Positions 11,625 through 23,639 of a stretch of DNA of 64,000 nucleotides are shown piece by piece. Source of the stretch: Cymbidium sinense (lineage: Eukaryota > Streptophyta > Magnoliopsida > Asparagales > Orchidaceae); assembly GCA_021442155.1 (NCBI GenBank), contig CM038228.1:10643179-10707178 (forward strand), written 5' to 3'. The notes under the pieces were generated by a model that did no database searches, was not told where the DNA came from, and worked only from the letters and a program-made list of their open reading frames with translations. The position numbers and the translations under genes are program-made. The stretch's first letter is position 1, and the number at the start of each line of letters is the position of its first letter.

Positions 11625-12152
11625 CTGAGTACCGGATTGGAACCCTGCTCGGCTTCGGCGAGTTCTGCACGCGTCTCAGTCTTCACCAGCGAAGCCTTTG
11701 CCGTGAAAACCATCGATAATATTTAGGCATGCTTCGACCGCCACCATATCGATTTGAAGATCAAGCTCATCCGCTTGACCACTTTCGAGAACTCATGCTC
11801 GATCCAGATCCACAAGTCTACGAGGACGACGACGACGCCATCTGCCTAATCCTCGATCTTTGCCTGAACCCGATCTCATTTTCTACATTGATACCGGAAG
11901 GCCCTTTTCAAAAGCAATTTCACCTCCCTCACATAACTTTCCTAATCTAACGCCGAATGCCACCGCCGTGACATTCTTGAAAAGGAAGAGCGGGAACGAC
12001 CGCTTATATGGCGCAAGAAGTAATTGCCAGCCAAAATTACGACAAGAAGGTGATGATGGATCGGACCATACCGTTCAATGGAAATTCTGAAGATGAGATT
12101 TTCTCTGCTATGAAGTGGAGAAGATCCGCTCTACAGGATTACTTCCCCTGAA
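11625..12152 (+). pseudogene. PPCK-like protein kinase pseudogene
   Basis: Disabled relative of the kinase gene at 61,884-62,869, on the opposite strand. The pieces align in order: YRIGTLLGFGEF (glycine-loop region, 11,630), a frameshift, EAFAVKTIDN with the ATP-binding Lys (11,680-11,700), a stop, SIQIHK, a frameshift into VYEDDDDAICLILDLCL (about 11,815-11,865), GPF, then ECHRR. Next comes a deletion that removes the catalytic loop and the DFG motif. KGRAGTTAYMAQEVI follows (about 11,980-12,025), then a second deletion, TIPFNGNSEDEIFSAMK and a stop near 12,150. No ATG survives at the expected start. The C-terminal exon is missing. The order of matches to the neighbour leaves little doubt about the origin; function is excluded by the lost catalytic core. 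Confidence 0.88.
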
Positions 12153-12232
12153 GCAGACAATATCAGAACTGAATTTTAATTAATGGTGAGGTTCTCTGCA
12201 TATGTTATTTCCCTCCCAAATTCAGTTATTCA

Positions 12233-12236
<4 letters not shown>

Positions 12237-12302
<66 letters not shown>
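12237..12302. repeat. (TA)n microsatellite
   Basis: Uninterrupted TA dinucleotides for about 65 bp. The open frame of alternating Ile/Tyr that crosses it is an artefact. Confidence 0.95.
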
Positions 12303-12306
<4 letters not shown>

Positions 12307-14205
12307 TTATCTATTTGTTTAAAATTCATTCACATATAATGTTAATAATTTATTATTATTTGATTTGAACCATTTTCAGTCCATCTATGGATTACGAGAA
12401 TGTAAAAACATGGACCTGTTATTTTCTTCGCCTGGATTTAATTTTCTTGGTATTTTATAACTATATTTTATTTAGTATAAAAATAATTACATATATATTT
12501 CATAATTCTGATATGTTTATATATCAAATACATAAAATTTGATGTTTATATTTTTAACATTTTATTTAGGCATAAAAAGATGCTTTCATTTTAAATAATA
12601 TAATTTTAACATTATGTATAGAAATATGAATTATATATTAAATATATAAATATATAAAATTATGCGATATGTATGTGAACGTCATAAGAAAAAAAATACT
12701 TCCAATAAATATAACAAAATTTAATTTAATCTTGAAACTACTGCAGAAAATTTTCAATGATTTTTATTTTCAAAATTTATAACAGAAATCTCTTATATAA
12801 ATAAATTTTAATTAATTTTCAATTCAGAAATAATAAATATATTTTCTCTACACTATAAATGTTACAAAACTTGCTTTTATTTCAACTTACCAAAACTCAA
12901 AAGTAATACAAAACAATTCTAATTTTGAAAAACTTGAAAGTAGATCAATGCATGAAGACCTATATACTCTTACAAATTCTGACAAATCTTCTTCTATTGT
13001 TGTCATCCTCCTATTCCATAGACTGTTTACCTTCTTATTCTTGTAGTCATATTGGCTTTCATTTCTTGGCTGAATACAATAAAATCTATATTTAGTAAGA
13101 TTTTATTAGATGGATTGATAACTGAGTTAAAAAATGATTATAAATACAATTTCAAAGCATAAAACTATGTTAATCATATCGCTGCTATTAGCATTATATA
13201 TAGAATGTAAATTCAAAGTGAAGTAAATAAAATAAAATTAAGTTTATATTAATTAAAATCTGATTTATATTAAGGCTTCAAATTCAAAAATACTATCTTT
13301 ATATGTTAATATTGAGATTGGTTATACTAATATATATATATTAAGGCATTCATTTAATACTTATGTCAGCCACTTATCTTATAAAGAAAATACAAAAAAT
13401 TTAAAATATTGACGGATTTGAGTCAAACAGATTTGACTTTTCCATATCTTCAAATCGAAAATCTTATATTTCACGTGAACTTTTACCAAAAAAATACAAT
13501 CAAATGCATAAAATAATAACTGTGACTAATTTTATGGAAACTTGATCTCACATCTCGAGCCACTTTGGTGTCGACAAGCGCTAGCAGTAACTCATTCGGC
13601 AATTGCGCTCTTTGCTCCTCCTCCTTGCCATTGAAACTCCAAGCCCTCTTTGCTGCTCTTCCTTGCCACCGGAACTCCAAGCTCCCGACATAGGCCTTCT
13701 CTCTCTCTCTCAGCCGTTCTTCTTTACTTCTACGCCACAACTTTACACCAGTGAGTTCTGACCGTAGCCAAGCCCCTCTCCCATCTTCCAGCACCTCCTT
13801 TACCACTCATGAAAGCTTACCCAACTCGCCACTAAACCCCAACCTTCCAATCATCCCCTCCAATCGAGCACCAGGCGTAGCAGAAGTTTCTAATTGACAT
13901 GTGATAATTTCTCTTTGTCAAAATTTGTGTGTGCTCTGTTACTGTGTTAGAACTATAATGTAAATCTTCCAAAAAAAAAAAAAATTAAAGCTCGGAGAGA
14001 TGAGGTGTCCTATTTATTCTCTTATGTATCTCATGACCTTCATCTCCTTTTCCTTTTCTGCTATGGTCGTGAGACGTAATTTCTGGTATGTTGAAAGTGT
14101 GTATTTTTTTTTCTTTCGAATGGCCATGGCATTGAAGATTTAGCTTTTGTTCCAGCAAATAGATGTTTGAGATTTTATATCCTATGATTCATAGGATTTA
14201 ACACT
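12303..14205. other. AT-rich DNA with a C/T-rich segment
   Basis: No gene recognised. 12,303-13,480 is AT-rich and featureless. 13,560-13,870 is richer in C and T and holds a 107-codon minus-strand open frame (13,483-13,806) of Arg/Glu/Lys-rich composition with no recognisable domain; I do not call it a gene. Confidence 0.4.
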
Positions 14206-14207
14206 TT

Positions 14208-14447
14208 TCTGGTTTTAATCCTCCCAAATATTGAAAGTCTGGATTTACATAATTTACTATATTCTACTTGAATTTCTGCTCTTTCTCGTGAAGAAAGTTG
14301 TTGTCTCTCTCTCTCTCTCTCTCTCTTTCTAAACTATAAAAACAAAAGAAAAAAAAGAGGGTTTTAATCCTCTCAAGTTTACTGAAAATCTGGATTTGTA
14401 TGATTTACCATATTCAACTAGAATTTCTACTCTTTCTCATGGAGAAG

Positions 14448-14488
<41 letters not shown>

Positions 14489-14605
14489 ACTACAGAAAAA
14501 ACTAAAAAAAGAAGGTTTTAATCCTCTCAAGTTTACTGAAAATCTGAATTTGTATGATTTACTATATTCTACTTGAATTTCTGCTATTTCCCATGGAGAA
14601 GCTTG

Positions 14606-14636
<31 letters not shown>

Positions 14637-14660
14637 ACTACAGAAAAAAAACGAAAAAAA
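14208..14660. repeat. ~145 bp tandem repeat, 3 copies, each with a (CT)n tract
   Basis: Three copies of a unit made of TTTTAATCCTC, a TTGAAAATCTGGATTT-like block, a TATTCTACTTGAATTTCTG block, a (CT)n tract (14,305-14,328; 14,450-14,483; 14,605-14,631) and an A-rich tail after GAACTACAGAAAAA. The CT tracts differ in length between copies. Confidence 0.85.
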
Positions 14661-14759
14661 AGAGTGGGTTAATGTGCCTAAATTTCATTGACCACCAAAG
14701 CCAATTTACATGCACTGATATAAAAACTTCAAATTTGAATGCACCTAAAATCCTAATTG

Positions 14760-14995
14760 TGGCGTGTTTGGCGCGATGAGCGAACCTGTATGCATTCTTT
14801 ATAGCACTGCGGGGAAAACTTGTAGGCGAAGCTCGTAGCGCGACGGGAAAAATTATATAATTTATTTTTTGCAGGTAACCTGAACACGCTCTTTGTAGCG
14901 TGGTAGGGAAGAATATATTTAGGCCGTGATTTATACCACTCATACGCCCTCTTTATAGCATGCAGCACAGCCCTCGATCCCTACGGGACGACGGA
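14760..14995. repeat. Dispersed repeat with three internal sub-repeats (copy 1)
   Basis: Contains three sub-repeats of the form ACGC(T/C)CTTTATAGC followed by a G-rich run (14,790, 14,890, 14,945) and ends near GGAATGTCGAAATTC. A diverged copy with the same three-fold layout lies at 26,230-26,425, and both copies are preceded by (CT)n tracts and A-rich DNA. It may be an LTR end. Confidence 0.55.
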
Positions 14996-15229
14996 ATGTC
15001 GAAATTCAAACTGATAAAGGACTTAAACATGATTAATTAGACTTAAATTGAACATAAATTAAATTTGAACCGATTATTAAATAAAAATTTAAAGCTAAAA
15101 TATGAGTACTTTAAGTCTAATTTATTACTGATTTGGAATCTTATAAAGAATGAAAAAGAATGTAAAGGATTATTTTATAGTTGTTTAGTTGAGACTTTAC
15201 AAATTCATGACTGATTTTGTTGACAAAAT

Positions 15230-15375
15230 GTAATGTAAATTGAAGGTTTGAATCGAGGTGGGTCTTGGCTGACCCGGGCGGCGGCGGCGCACGGCCGGCG
15301 GGGCGGCAATGGCAGATGATGGGCGCGGCGGTGAGGGCGAAACGCGGTGAGCGGCCCGGCCAGCATCACATTGAT
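15230..15375. other. Short GC-rich island
   Basis: About 140 bp of strongly GC-rich sequence, including GGGCGGCGGCGGCGCACGG, stands alone in AT-rich DNA. A minus-strand frame of 79 codons crosses it (Pro/Arg/Ala-rich) but ends in ordinary AT-rich flanks, so a gene is not supported. Confidence 0.5.
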
Positions 15376-16330
15376 CCGTATTTTTGGACTCGAATTCAAA
15401 TACACAAATATCTTTCTTCGTGCATTTGAAATGCATAATTTATTTATTTAAACCAAACGTTTGAAATGTTCAAAAGTGTGCATTTGAAATGCAGTGCATT
15501 CCAAATGCATGCTACCAAACAGCCCCTAAAAGTTAAAGTAAAATTCCTAAATTCAAAATTAAAGTACTTACCAAAAGACCTCATAATTTAAAAGAATCTC
15601 CTCAGAAACTACAAGCAGAACCTCCTTGCACCTACAACTTTCAAAACATCCAGAAGAATTGAATAGATCTGGATAAAAATAAATTGAACCTCTCCCATAT
15701 TTAAAGTTAAACATGGAAATCTCGTGAGGGTCAATCGAGCAATATTAAAAGTATATGAAAACAATAATTGCCACCCACAAATATACTTAAAGCATATGGA
15801 AACAAAAATTGTCGCCCGCAGGTATATTCAAATCATATAGAGATAAAAATCGTCTCCCTTGAGTAATATATAAATACATGATGATATTTGATATATAAGC
15901 CTAACACTAAAACTAATGAATCACCCACGTGCGCATGCAAGGGAAGGGGCGATCATTTTAAATACTCAAGAGGTGGCTTTATTTGTTATTGGACGGTTAA
16001 TATTTGCACAAATTTATGATTCCCGCAATAATTATGGGGATTACATGGATTTATAAATTATTCTCAATTAAGTCATAGGGCCTTGAGGTTTTTGTAAATT
16101 CCTTAAAGGCTAAGAGGTAATCAAGTATAATTTTGTTGATTCACTTATGCGAATCTCAAAGTAACTCAAAAAATTTAATTAATCTTATAAAGAGCTTATA
16201 AGTTGATTTAAATATAATTTGGATGAAATAGTATTCAATTAAGAATAAAAGTGAAGTTGACTCAAATTAGCTATTATTAAAATTGTGAGGACATATTATG
16301 TAGTTATATTATAATTTGCATAATCACATA
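15376..16330. other. AT-rich DNA with short repeats
   Basis: 15,436-15,525 holds CATTTGAAATGCA-type inverted repeats next to ACCAAACAGCCCCTAAAA, which looks like the end of a small DNA transposon. 15,740-15,860 has three loose ~57 bp repeats (TATATGAAAACAATAATTG and relatives). No gene is seen. Confidence 0.4.
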
Positions 16331-16370
16331 AAATAAACACACCAAAACTCATGCAATTAAATCTAAAACC

Positions 16371-16466
16371 ACCGCATGGGCCCCGACACTATGTTGAATG
16401 CTTGAACTTAGTGTTTGAGAATGCTGTGCGGGTTGATTCCTGATTTGGTCTTAGGACCGAGTCCGG
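16371..16466 (-). repeat. LTR-junction-like repeat, family with TTGGGGCCCATG
   Basis: Read on the minus strand, this segment aligns with 52,520-52,627: GACTCGGTCCTAAGACC, AGGAATCAACCC, CACTAAGTT...AAGCA, then GGGGCCCATGCGG. A shorter copy is at 46,325-46,375 on the plus strand. The layout suggests a retrotransposon LTR boundary; the element is too decayed to assign. Confidence 0.6.
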
Positions 16467-17312
16467 ATTAACAAAATCTAAAAATTCAATGTTAATATTA
16501 TAAGAAATTTAATTTAATAAAATCTAATATATAACTATTTTCACACTCAAATAATCTTAAGCATAAGCCTTCCTCCTTTTTGCTAACACCATTTTGTGCA
16601 AAATTCTTTCATGTATAAAATGACAATTTAAATAAGATCCTTTAAACCCATTTTTGAGCTATGAACTATAATATATTTGGTTGGGCAAAAAAACCCTCTC
16701 GTTATAAGGACTTAAGCTTGTCTCCTTAGACAAATACCACCTCAGGTCTATAAGAATTATTTGGACAACACAACCCATGTCTGCTGACAAGGATCTTTCG
16801 GTCACGTTGGAGATCTCAATAAAACATGTCCTAAGGATGATGACTACCTCCTTTGACTAAGTAGACTAGGGACCACGACAGCCCGGGATGACAGAATCAT
16901 GGGATCTTGATCGGGCACATCATCATTCTCCCAACCATCCGCTTTAAGTTAATATGATAAATTTCATAAGCTTAAATTCAAAACTCCACATGCTGCTACT
17001 ATATGCTATGCATTTAGTGATATAATGACTAGCCTTAATCGAAAGTTCTCTCTCAACATTGGGAGGGATAATTAACTATAGAGGCTTACACTTATAAGAA
17101 ACCTTGAATCAGATCTAAAGTCCTCATAAAATATAAAATCTCTAAAGTGTCTTATCTACTATTCCATTCTCGAAAATTTCCGAGAATTGTACTCTCTTAA
17201 TTGAGTTATCGGTGGTGAAGTTTTGGATCCCACAGATTTCTACAAACTTCATTGGGGAAAGGTTTCTCTTTCCATCTTTGGCTAGCCGAACCTAAGTTAT
17301 AGTAATAGTGGA

Positions 17313-17352
<40 letters not shown>

Positions 17353-18655
17353 GAAATAAAAATAAAAATAAAAATGAAAGTGAAAAGTTTAAATGGATCT
17401 TAAAATAAATTACTTTATAAATGAGGTCTTAAATATTTAAGATTTAATTTAGAGTCTATTTTTTTATATTGCTCTGTTGTATTGTATCTTTACATTTTTA
17501 AAGTGTGGGGTGATATATCAATTGATGATTACTAATCCCTATCTTTCATTTGTGCAGAATGTATCTCCATAACACCTCATTCACTGTGTTGATAAGTCAT
17601 AGAGCCAACATCCTCCTAGTTAATGTTGTAATCAACACCAGAGACGTTAGAGCTACTATACAATTTGGTAGCATAGATTTTTCATTGATCAGCCAAACTA
17701 TCGTAGCATGATAATCATGCACAACTTTTACATCAACCAAATAGCCAAATCCACTAAAACTCACTACTACTAGGAAGTTTCTCAAAGAGAGCCTCTATAT
17801 TTCAAAGTTTGGGACATCCAAGCTACCATGAAGAGAATTATCGGACATAAAGTTTCATGTCAAATGAACCACATCAGAAATGATCAGAGCTCATAGGAAA
17901 GCTAACTAAAAGGAAAAGGAGAAGGAGGAATGAGAGAACCCTCACCTCTTTGTACCAACCACCTTATAACTAGAAGCGAGTGTTCCCATTCACAATAAGT
18001 TTAAAATCTCAAGTGGATGAAAGGAACTTTACTAGTGATATTAAGCAATCATTATGGGAAACAAACCAAGCTCCAACCCATTAAAAGAGGCATCCTAAGA
18101 CTCTATTCTTAGAGTGCATAAAAGAAAAGTTAAAAGAACAAGGCCTTATGAAGAAAAGATATCAAATATCAATTATTAGAGAAGCAAATAATGCTCCACT
18201 GTAAAAACTACCATTAGTGGTAGAAATAACTCAAGAGTGTTACAAACAAGCTCTGCACGGTGAGCATCGTGACGTGACACTTGGACCACATGTCCAAGAA
18301 TCCACCAAAGGTCCTGGCAGAAAGGAAAATAAATATGGAGGCCAAAATCTCGAGAAGAAATCACTATGGAGAAGTACAAAGGTGTAGCATCCGGCTTGTA
18401 TTATTGAAGAACAATGAGGGCAGAATGGGTCCCAAAAGAAGATTACCATTAATGAGCTAATGGATGAATACCACCGGAGAATCTTCCAGGGAATCCCATC
18501 ACCAAGTAGCTCCATCTCCTCAGGAGGTAGTCAACTTCGATTGAAGCCCTTCAATTGAAGAAATGCTCATGTCACAGCCCGAGCCTGAGATCCGATGGAG
18601 ATGATGCTCAGAAGTGAGGCTACAAGAAGAAGAAGAAGATGATGACGATGAGACC
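16467..18655. other. Non-coding region upstream of gag relic, with (AT)n at 17,315-17,349
   Basis: Probably decayed LTR or leader sequence of the gypsy relic that follows. Only an (AT)n tract at 17,315-17,349 is distinct. Small frames on the minus strand (17,597-17,785 and 18,176-18,515) have no recognisable content. Confidence 0.35.
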
Positions 18656-18659
18656 ATGT

Positions 18660-21600
18660 GAATAGATGTGGTCTATATGGTAGGTCAAGGTGATGATCAG
18701 CCAGGTACTCGATTCTACAATCAATGTTGATGTACCATACCCACCGCCTCCAAAGATAACAAGAAGAGCTTTAGGTTCTTCCTTAAATGATGTGCGAAGG
18801 CAAAAGTCAGAAAGAGAGGAGAATCCCATGTTCACTGACACTACCACACTAGTCATGCGAGGCACATGCCGCAAATGAGGACAAAAATAAAGAAATTGAG
18901 CTTAACACTAAAATGAATGAGATGGTGGCTCGATGAATCTTATGATGTAGATATTACGAGGAATGCAAAGAGTGCACTATATATTCCATCCACTAATCCT
19001 CAAACAGCTAATATCATTCCTACTAATACAGCCAACACCTCAAACTTCTGGAGCTCATAGCGCTCATGAGGGGATAAATGAAATTAATCAGTTAGCTTTC
19101 CAGCCAACTCCTCAAAACTTGCCTATTACATCAGATCACGTGAAATCTACTCAATTGGAGATTATTTTAAATGAGAAAATTAAAGTTATTATTGCTGCAG
19201 AGTAGGTAGAGAAGTTAGTAAATAAAGGCCGCCCATACCCAGTCGAGTATGACCAGGTGTCATACCCTAAAGGCTATTCAATGTCAAAGTTCAATACATT
19301 TGATGGCAACAATAATCCTAAGCAGCACTTGATGCAATTTAAAGTGACCTGTGGCAATACTAGGGGTACTGATGTGTTGTTATTTCACCAATTCATCAGC
19401 AGCTTAACTTCGATCGCTTTTGAGTGGTATGCTGAACTACCAAATCATTCTATCAAAACCTTCCTAGAACTTGAATCTATGTTTATCAAGAGGTTTGCCA
19501 ATGCAGTTAAAAAGATAACCATCACTGATCTTGCTCTTGAGAAAAGAAAGAAATATGAGTTAGTGACTCAATATATCACACGTTGGAGAAACAAAAGTAT
19601 GAGATGTGAGAAGCAATTGGAAGAAGAACATGTGATTCAATTGCTAATGGACAACATTGATGACAAAATAATGCCTTATCTTTGCATGGCATCAATCACC
19701 ACATTTCAGGAGCTTCTTGATAGGGTGGCTAAATTCGAGAAATTAAACCTATCAAGCTCTGATAGTTACTCAGACAAATTAAAAAGAAATAAAGTTCTAG
19801 ACTCAAAGAAAAGAGAGGCACACTTTGCTTCTTTTAAAAGTGATAAAGGAAAGCAGGTAGTTTATAATGTTGACAAAGGTAAGCAACACTCTTACCCAAA
19901 TAAATTAAAACAACCATATAGTCGCTACGAAGCTCATACAAGGTAATGATTCCAGACTACTTCAATGAAAGCGAGTGGTAAAAACAAATGAAAGGAACAA
20001 ATGATTCAATAGTTCCAACCCTTAAGGAAAGGCTGAATAAAGAATATTCTTTCAAAAAAGAGAGTGTGGCTAACCTCTTCAAACACACACTCAAAGCGAG
20101 TCTCCAGCTACCAGAGTGTAAAAGACATGAAGGCTAGACAGACTAATAATCCTAACTATTTTTCTTATCATCAAGTTCTCAGCCATCCTATTAAGAATTA
20201 TTGTATATTCATGGATTAGCTAGAAAGAAAATACATAAATGGAGAATTCATACTGTTAGATAGTGTGTTAGTGCATCCAAAGAAGGAATCTGCCAAGGTA
20301 ATTAGTTTCTCTCTTGTGCCATCAAGTAAAGATAAAAGCAAGGAGAAATTAACCTGTGATGAAGAGTGGGAAGTTTCAAAAAAGATTGCAAAAATGCTAA
20401 AATAATTGGAAGGCGTCCTAAGCATTAAGTGGAAGACAACACTTGAGTCAGTGCTTGACTTGAAAGAAAATCAGAGGTCGGATGTGTTTGCCTTAATATC
20501 ATCCACCCAAAAATATTGTGGAATGGTTGGCTCATCTTAGCATGAGAGACAACATAGACAAATCCCGTGAGGGAAAACAAGAAGGTCTGCCAAACCAAGG
20601 AATAAATCCAAGAAAAATAAAAAGACTGTAATATAGAAGACCATCAACAATATGGATGATTACCAACAGCCAACGAGACGACCTATCAGATTTACTGATT
20701 TCATTACCCAGCTTCAAATTAACGAAGAAATAGGGAAAGTAGATGAAGAACTTCCCATTGAATCCTGCTTAATGGTACATGAAGTGGATAGCTCGAAACT
20801 GCTCCCAAATGAAGATGAAGTAGTGCGTCATGATGATAAATGTAAAAATGTGAAATTGGACAAGATTCAATCTTCAAATCCATCATTGGAAGGAGTGAAA
20901 GTCGATGCGGTCGACTCATTTGAAGACTCGTGGTCAAATGAAGCAGCTCAAGTATGGTTGAGGAGTGGTCGAGTGCTACCACCTCAAGAAAGGGCCAATG
21001 AATAAAGATAAAAAATTGAAATTAATGAGAAGGTCATCCCTAAATATGCAAACAAGAAGTCTTCTCAAATAAGAGAATTACAACATTCTATCTCACTTAA
21101 GGAAAATAGCTGTGTATATCAAGCACTTCTAATATAAGATCTAAGAATGCTCTAATTGAAGCTCTTAAAGAACCAGAAGTTCAAGTGTATTTATAATGCC
21201 AGGAGGTTTTGCACACTTATGATCCCCCGTCTATTACATTTTCTAAGGAATATCATGCTTGGAACTATAGAACACAATCGCCCTTTGTATGTTATAGTTG
21301 AAAGTGGTAGAGTTCTAATACCTCGGATCTTGATTGATCCTGGTTCCTCCATGAATCTTATGAATTTAAAGAACCTTAGGTGGCTTTCTGTAGATATACA
21401 ACATCTAGGAAGAGATAAAGTTCTGGTCCAATATTTAAATGAGAAGGGATAGAAAATTATTGTGTCATTCATCCTTCCTCTCAGATTCATAGGTCTCTAC
21501 ACAGAAGCCAAATTTCATGTGGTCAATGCAGACACTTCATTCAAAGCTCTTTTGAGTCGACCATGGATTCATGAATACAATATTGTCCCGTCTACACTGC

Positions 21601-21785
21601 ATCAGTGTATGAAATATACAAAAGATGAAGAAGAATGCAAGATTGTGGATAATATGCAACCCTATGCGGTGCATGAAATGAAGATATACCAAGATGCTAA
21701 CTACTTCCTTTCGAAGGAGTCAAAGCTATACCTAGTGCAAAAAGCAGTGATACTAATGACGATGATGATATTAATGTCGATAAAC
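18660..21785 (+). pseudogene. Ty3/gypsy gag-protease polyprotein relic
   Basis: A plus-strand retrotransposon gag region with scattered stops. Frame 18,963-19,946 reads through one TAG (near 19,203) into RPYPVEYDQVSYPKGYS, then the gag core with SLTSIAFEWYAELP, FIKRFANAVK and VTQYITRWRNKS, typical of plant gypsy gag (Retrotrans_gag family). 20,150-20,240 holds the later SHP/LERKYINGEF segment. 20,652-21,005 is an acidic linker ending WLRSGRVLPP. 21,290-21,400 is the aspartic protease with IDPGSSMNLM (21,329-21,358; the usual motif is D-T/S-G) and 21,560 has RPWIHEYNIVPSTLHQC. Reverse transcriptase never appears: the relic stops near 21,785, where MULE sequence starts in the same direction. 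Confidence 0.85.
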
Positions 21786-21787
21786 CT

Positions 21788-22915
21788 ACATAGGGGGACT
21801 CTTCTTAACGTAGTTGGGATTGATACAAATAACAGTTTATTTCTATTGGCCTTTGTAGTAGTTGAATCTGAATGTATTGAGTCATGGGTTTGGTTTTTAC
21901 GGACACTCCAGGACTTAATCCCATTAGTCTCTACAAGAGGTGATCTATGCATTATATCTGATAGGCTTGCATGTCCCATTCGTGGTTGTAGAGAAATATT
22001 TTCTTGGGCAATGCATCGCTTTTGTCTCTGACATTTGAGGGAGACTTTCAAAAAATTTATTCGGTAACTGGTATAGGAGACATTGAGTTCATATGCTAGA
22101 AAATATATGTTATAGGTAATACTGATGATATTCGCATTTTCAAAAGGTATATGACTAATATTAAGTATATAAAGCAAGAAGCTTATGATTGACTAGTTTC
22201 AAGGGATGTGCAATAGTGATCTTTAACTCATGATGGTGGTCATAGATATAACACGATGACTATAAATACATCTGAATGCTTTAACAGTGTCCTAAAGCAT
22301 CCACGTGGCTTGCCTATTTATGCACTAATTATTGTAATATATTATAACATTGTCTCCCTTTTTCATGAAATGACTTGAAACAACAACAAATCTAGCCAAC
22401 CAACATTACTCCATATTTTCTCCACATGTTAAGAGTAAGAACATGAGGCAATGAGATTCTGGAGCCAATAAGGATGAACAGTAATAAGTATCATGTTTTT
22501 GATATGTCCACCAGAACATTCAAGATTGAGCTATTACAAAATTATGACTGCAAGTGTACATGTTGACAGCCCCAACCCTATCACATTCCCTACCCTCAAG
22601 TAATTTCTATGTTGAGACAAAGACATCTGAGTCACGTTCAATATGTCTCTACGTACTATACCTTAAACTTTTATCACAACACCTATCAACGAAAATTCTA
22701 TGTCATCCCTGATCAGAATGAGTGGCCTGAACACATAATCAATATTATTGTGTTGGAGTATCTTCCACCAAATGTTAAAAGAAAGGTTGATTGACCTAGG
22801 ACAAGGAGAATCAAAAATACAATTGATGAGACTAATACAATGAGTAATAGGATTTGTGGTATATGGAAAAATATTGGGCACAATAGAGCAACATGTCCTC
22901 ATAATTGACATCACA
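21788..22915 (+). pseudogene. MULE (Mutator-like) transposase relic, copy 1
   Basis: Begins abruptly inside the transposase core: GTLLNVVGIDTNNSLFLLAF, then VESECIESWVWFL, DLCIISDRLA and REIFSWAMHRFCL (21,790-22,030), the normal order of a MULE transposase domain. After a stop, frameshifted pieces continue: TSECFNSVLKHPRGLPIYAL (22,270-22,330), NTYQRKFYVIPDQNEWPEH (about 22,680-22,735), LPPNVKRKV, and a damaged zinc knuckle RICGIWKNIGHNRATCP (22,850-22,900, where Trp sits at the place of a Cys). The N-terminal half, including the first catalytic Asp region, is missing. Copy 2 is on the minus strand at 57,090-59,060. The PMD relic follows downstream in the same direction. Confidence 0.85.
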
Positions 22916-23101
22916 GAATTTAACCTAGATTAGAGTCTTCTTTTAAAGAACTTGTACTGCCTATCCTAATGTATTGTAGGCTATTGCTAGTTGTGTGTAA
23001 TCTGTTTCCCTATTGCCAGTTATACTTATATGAGTTGTTATGGGTGTATGATGTACTACTTATTGTTGTCAGATGTCTCCTCCTTTATTTTTGTTTGTTG
23101 T

Positions 23102-23560
23102 AACCACTTCTGCTATTATATGTTAAAAATTGTTGTTAGATAATATTTTATGAGGGCTCATATACCATTATTGTGATCGTTCTATATTGTTTCATACTTA
23201 CTACTAAGAGATTGTTATATATTGTAGCACACTATTATACACATGTGTACTGCTGATGTTACAAAATGTTATAACCACTTCTGCTATTATATGTTGAAAA
23301 TTTTTGTTAGATAATGTTTTGTGATGGCTCATGTACTGCTATTGTGATCGTTCTATACTGTTCCATACTTGTCTATTGTGAGATTGTTATATATTGTACC
23401 ACACTATTATACACATGTACTATTGCTGTTAGAAAATTTTGCAACCGCTTATGCTATTATATGTTGAAAACTATTGTTAGAAAATATTTTGTGATGGCTC
23501 ATGTAGTGCTGCTATGATCGTTCTATACTATTCCATACTTGGTTGTTGTTAGATTGTGAG
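23102..23560. repeat. ~171 bp tandem repeat, about 2.7 copies
   Basis: The block AACCACTTCTGCTATTATATG starts at 23,102, recurs at 23,273 and, as AACCGCTTATGC, at 23,443. Each is followed by GTTAGA(T/A)AATATTTT, GATCGTTCTATA and CTATTATACACATG. The repeat lies in the gap between the MULE and PMD relics. Confidence 0.85.
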
Positions 23561-23639
23561 ATTATATTTGTATTGTTGTTGTGATTACATGTGACATGTT
23601 ATTAAATGTTTAAATCATAACTTGTTTCTAAGGGTAATG

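Noticed and set aside
12183..12368. 61-codon frame with alternating Ile/Tyr
   Set aside because: Produced by the (TA)n microsatellite.
13483..13806. 107-codon minus-strand frame in C/T-rich DNA
   Set aside because: Arg/Glu-rich text expected from GA-rich composition; no domain, no gene-like flanks.
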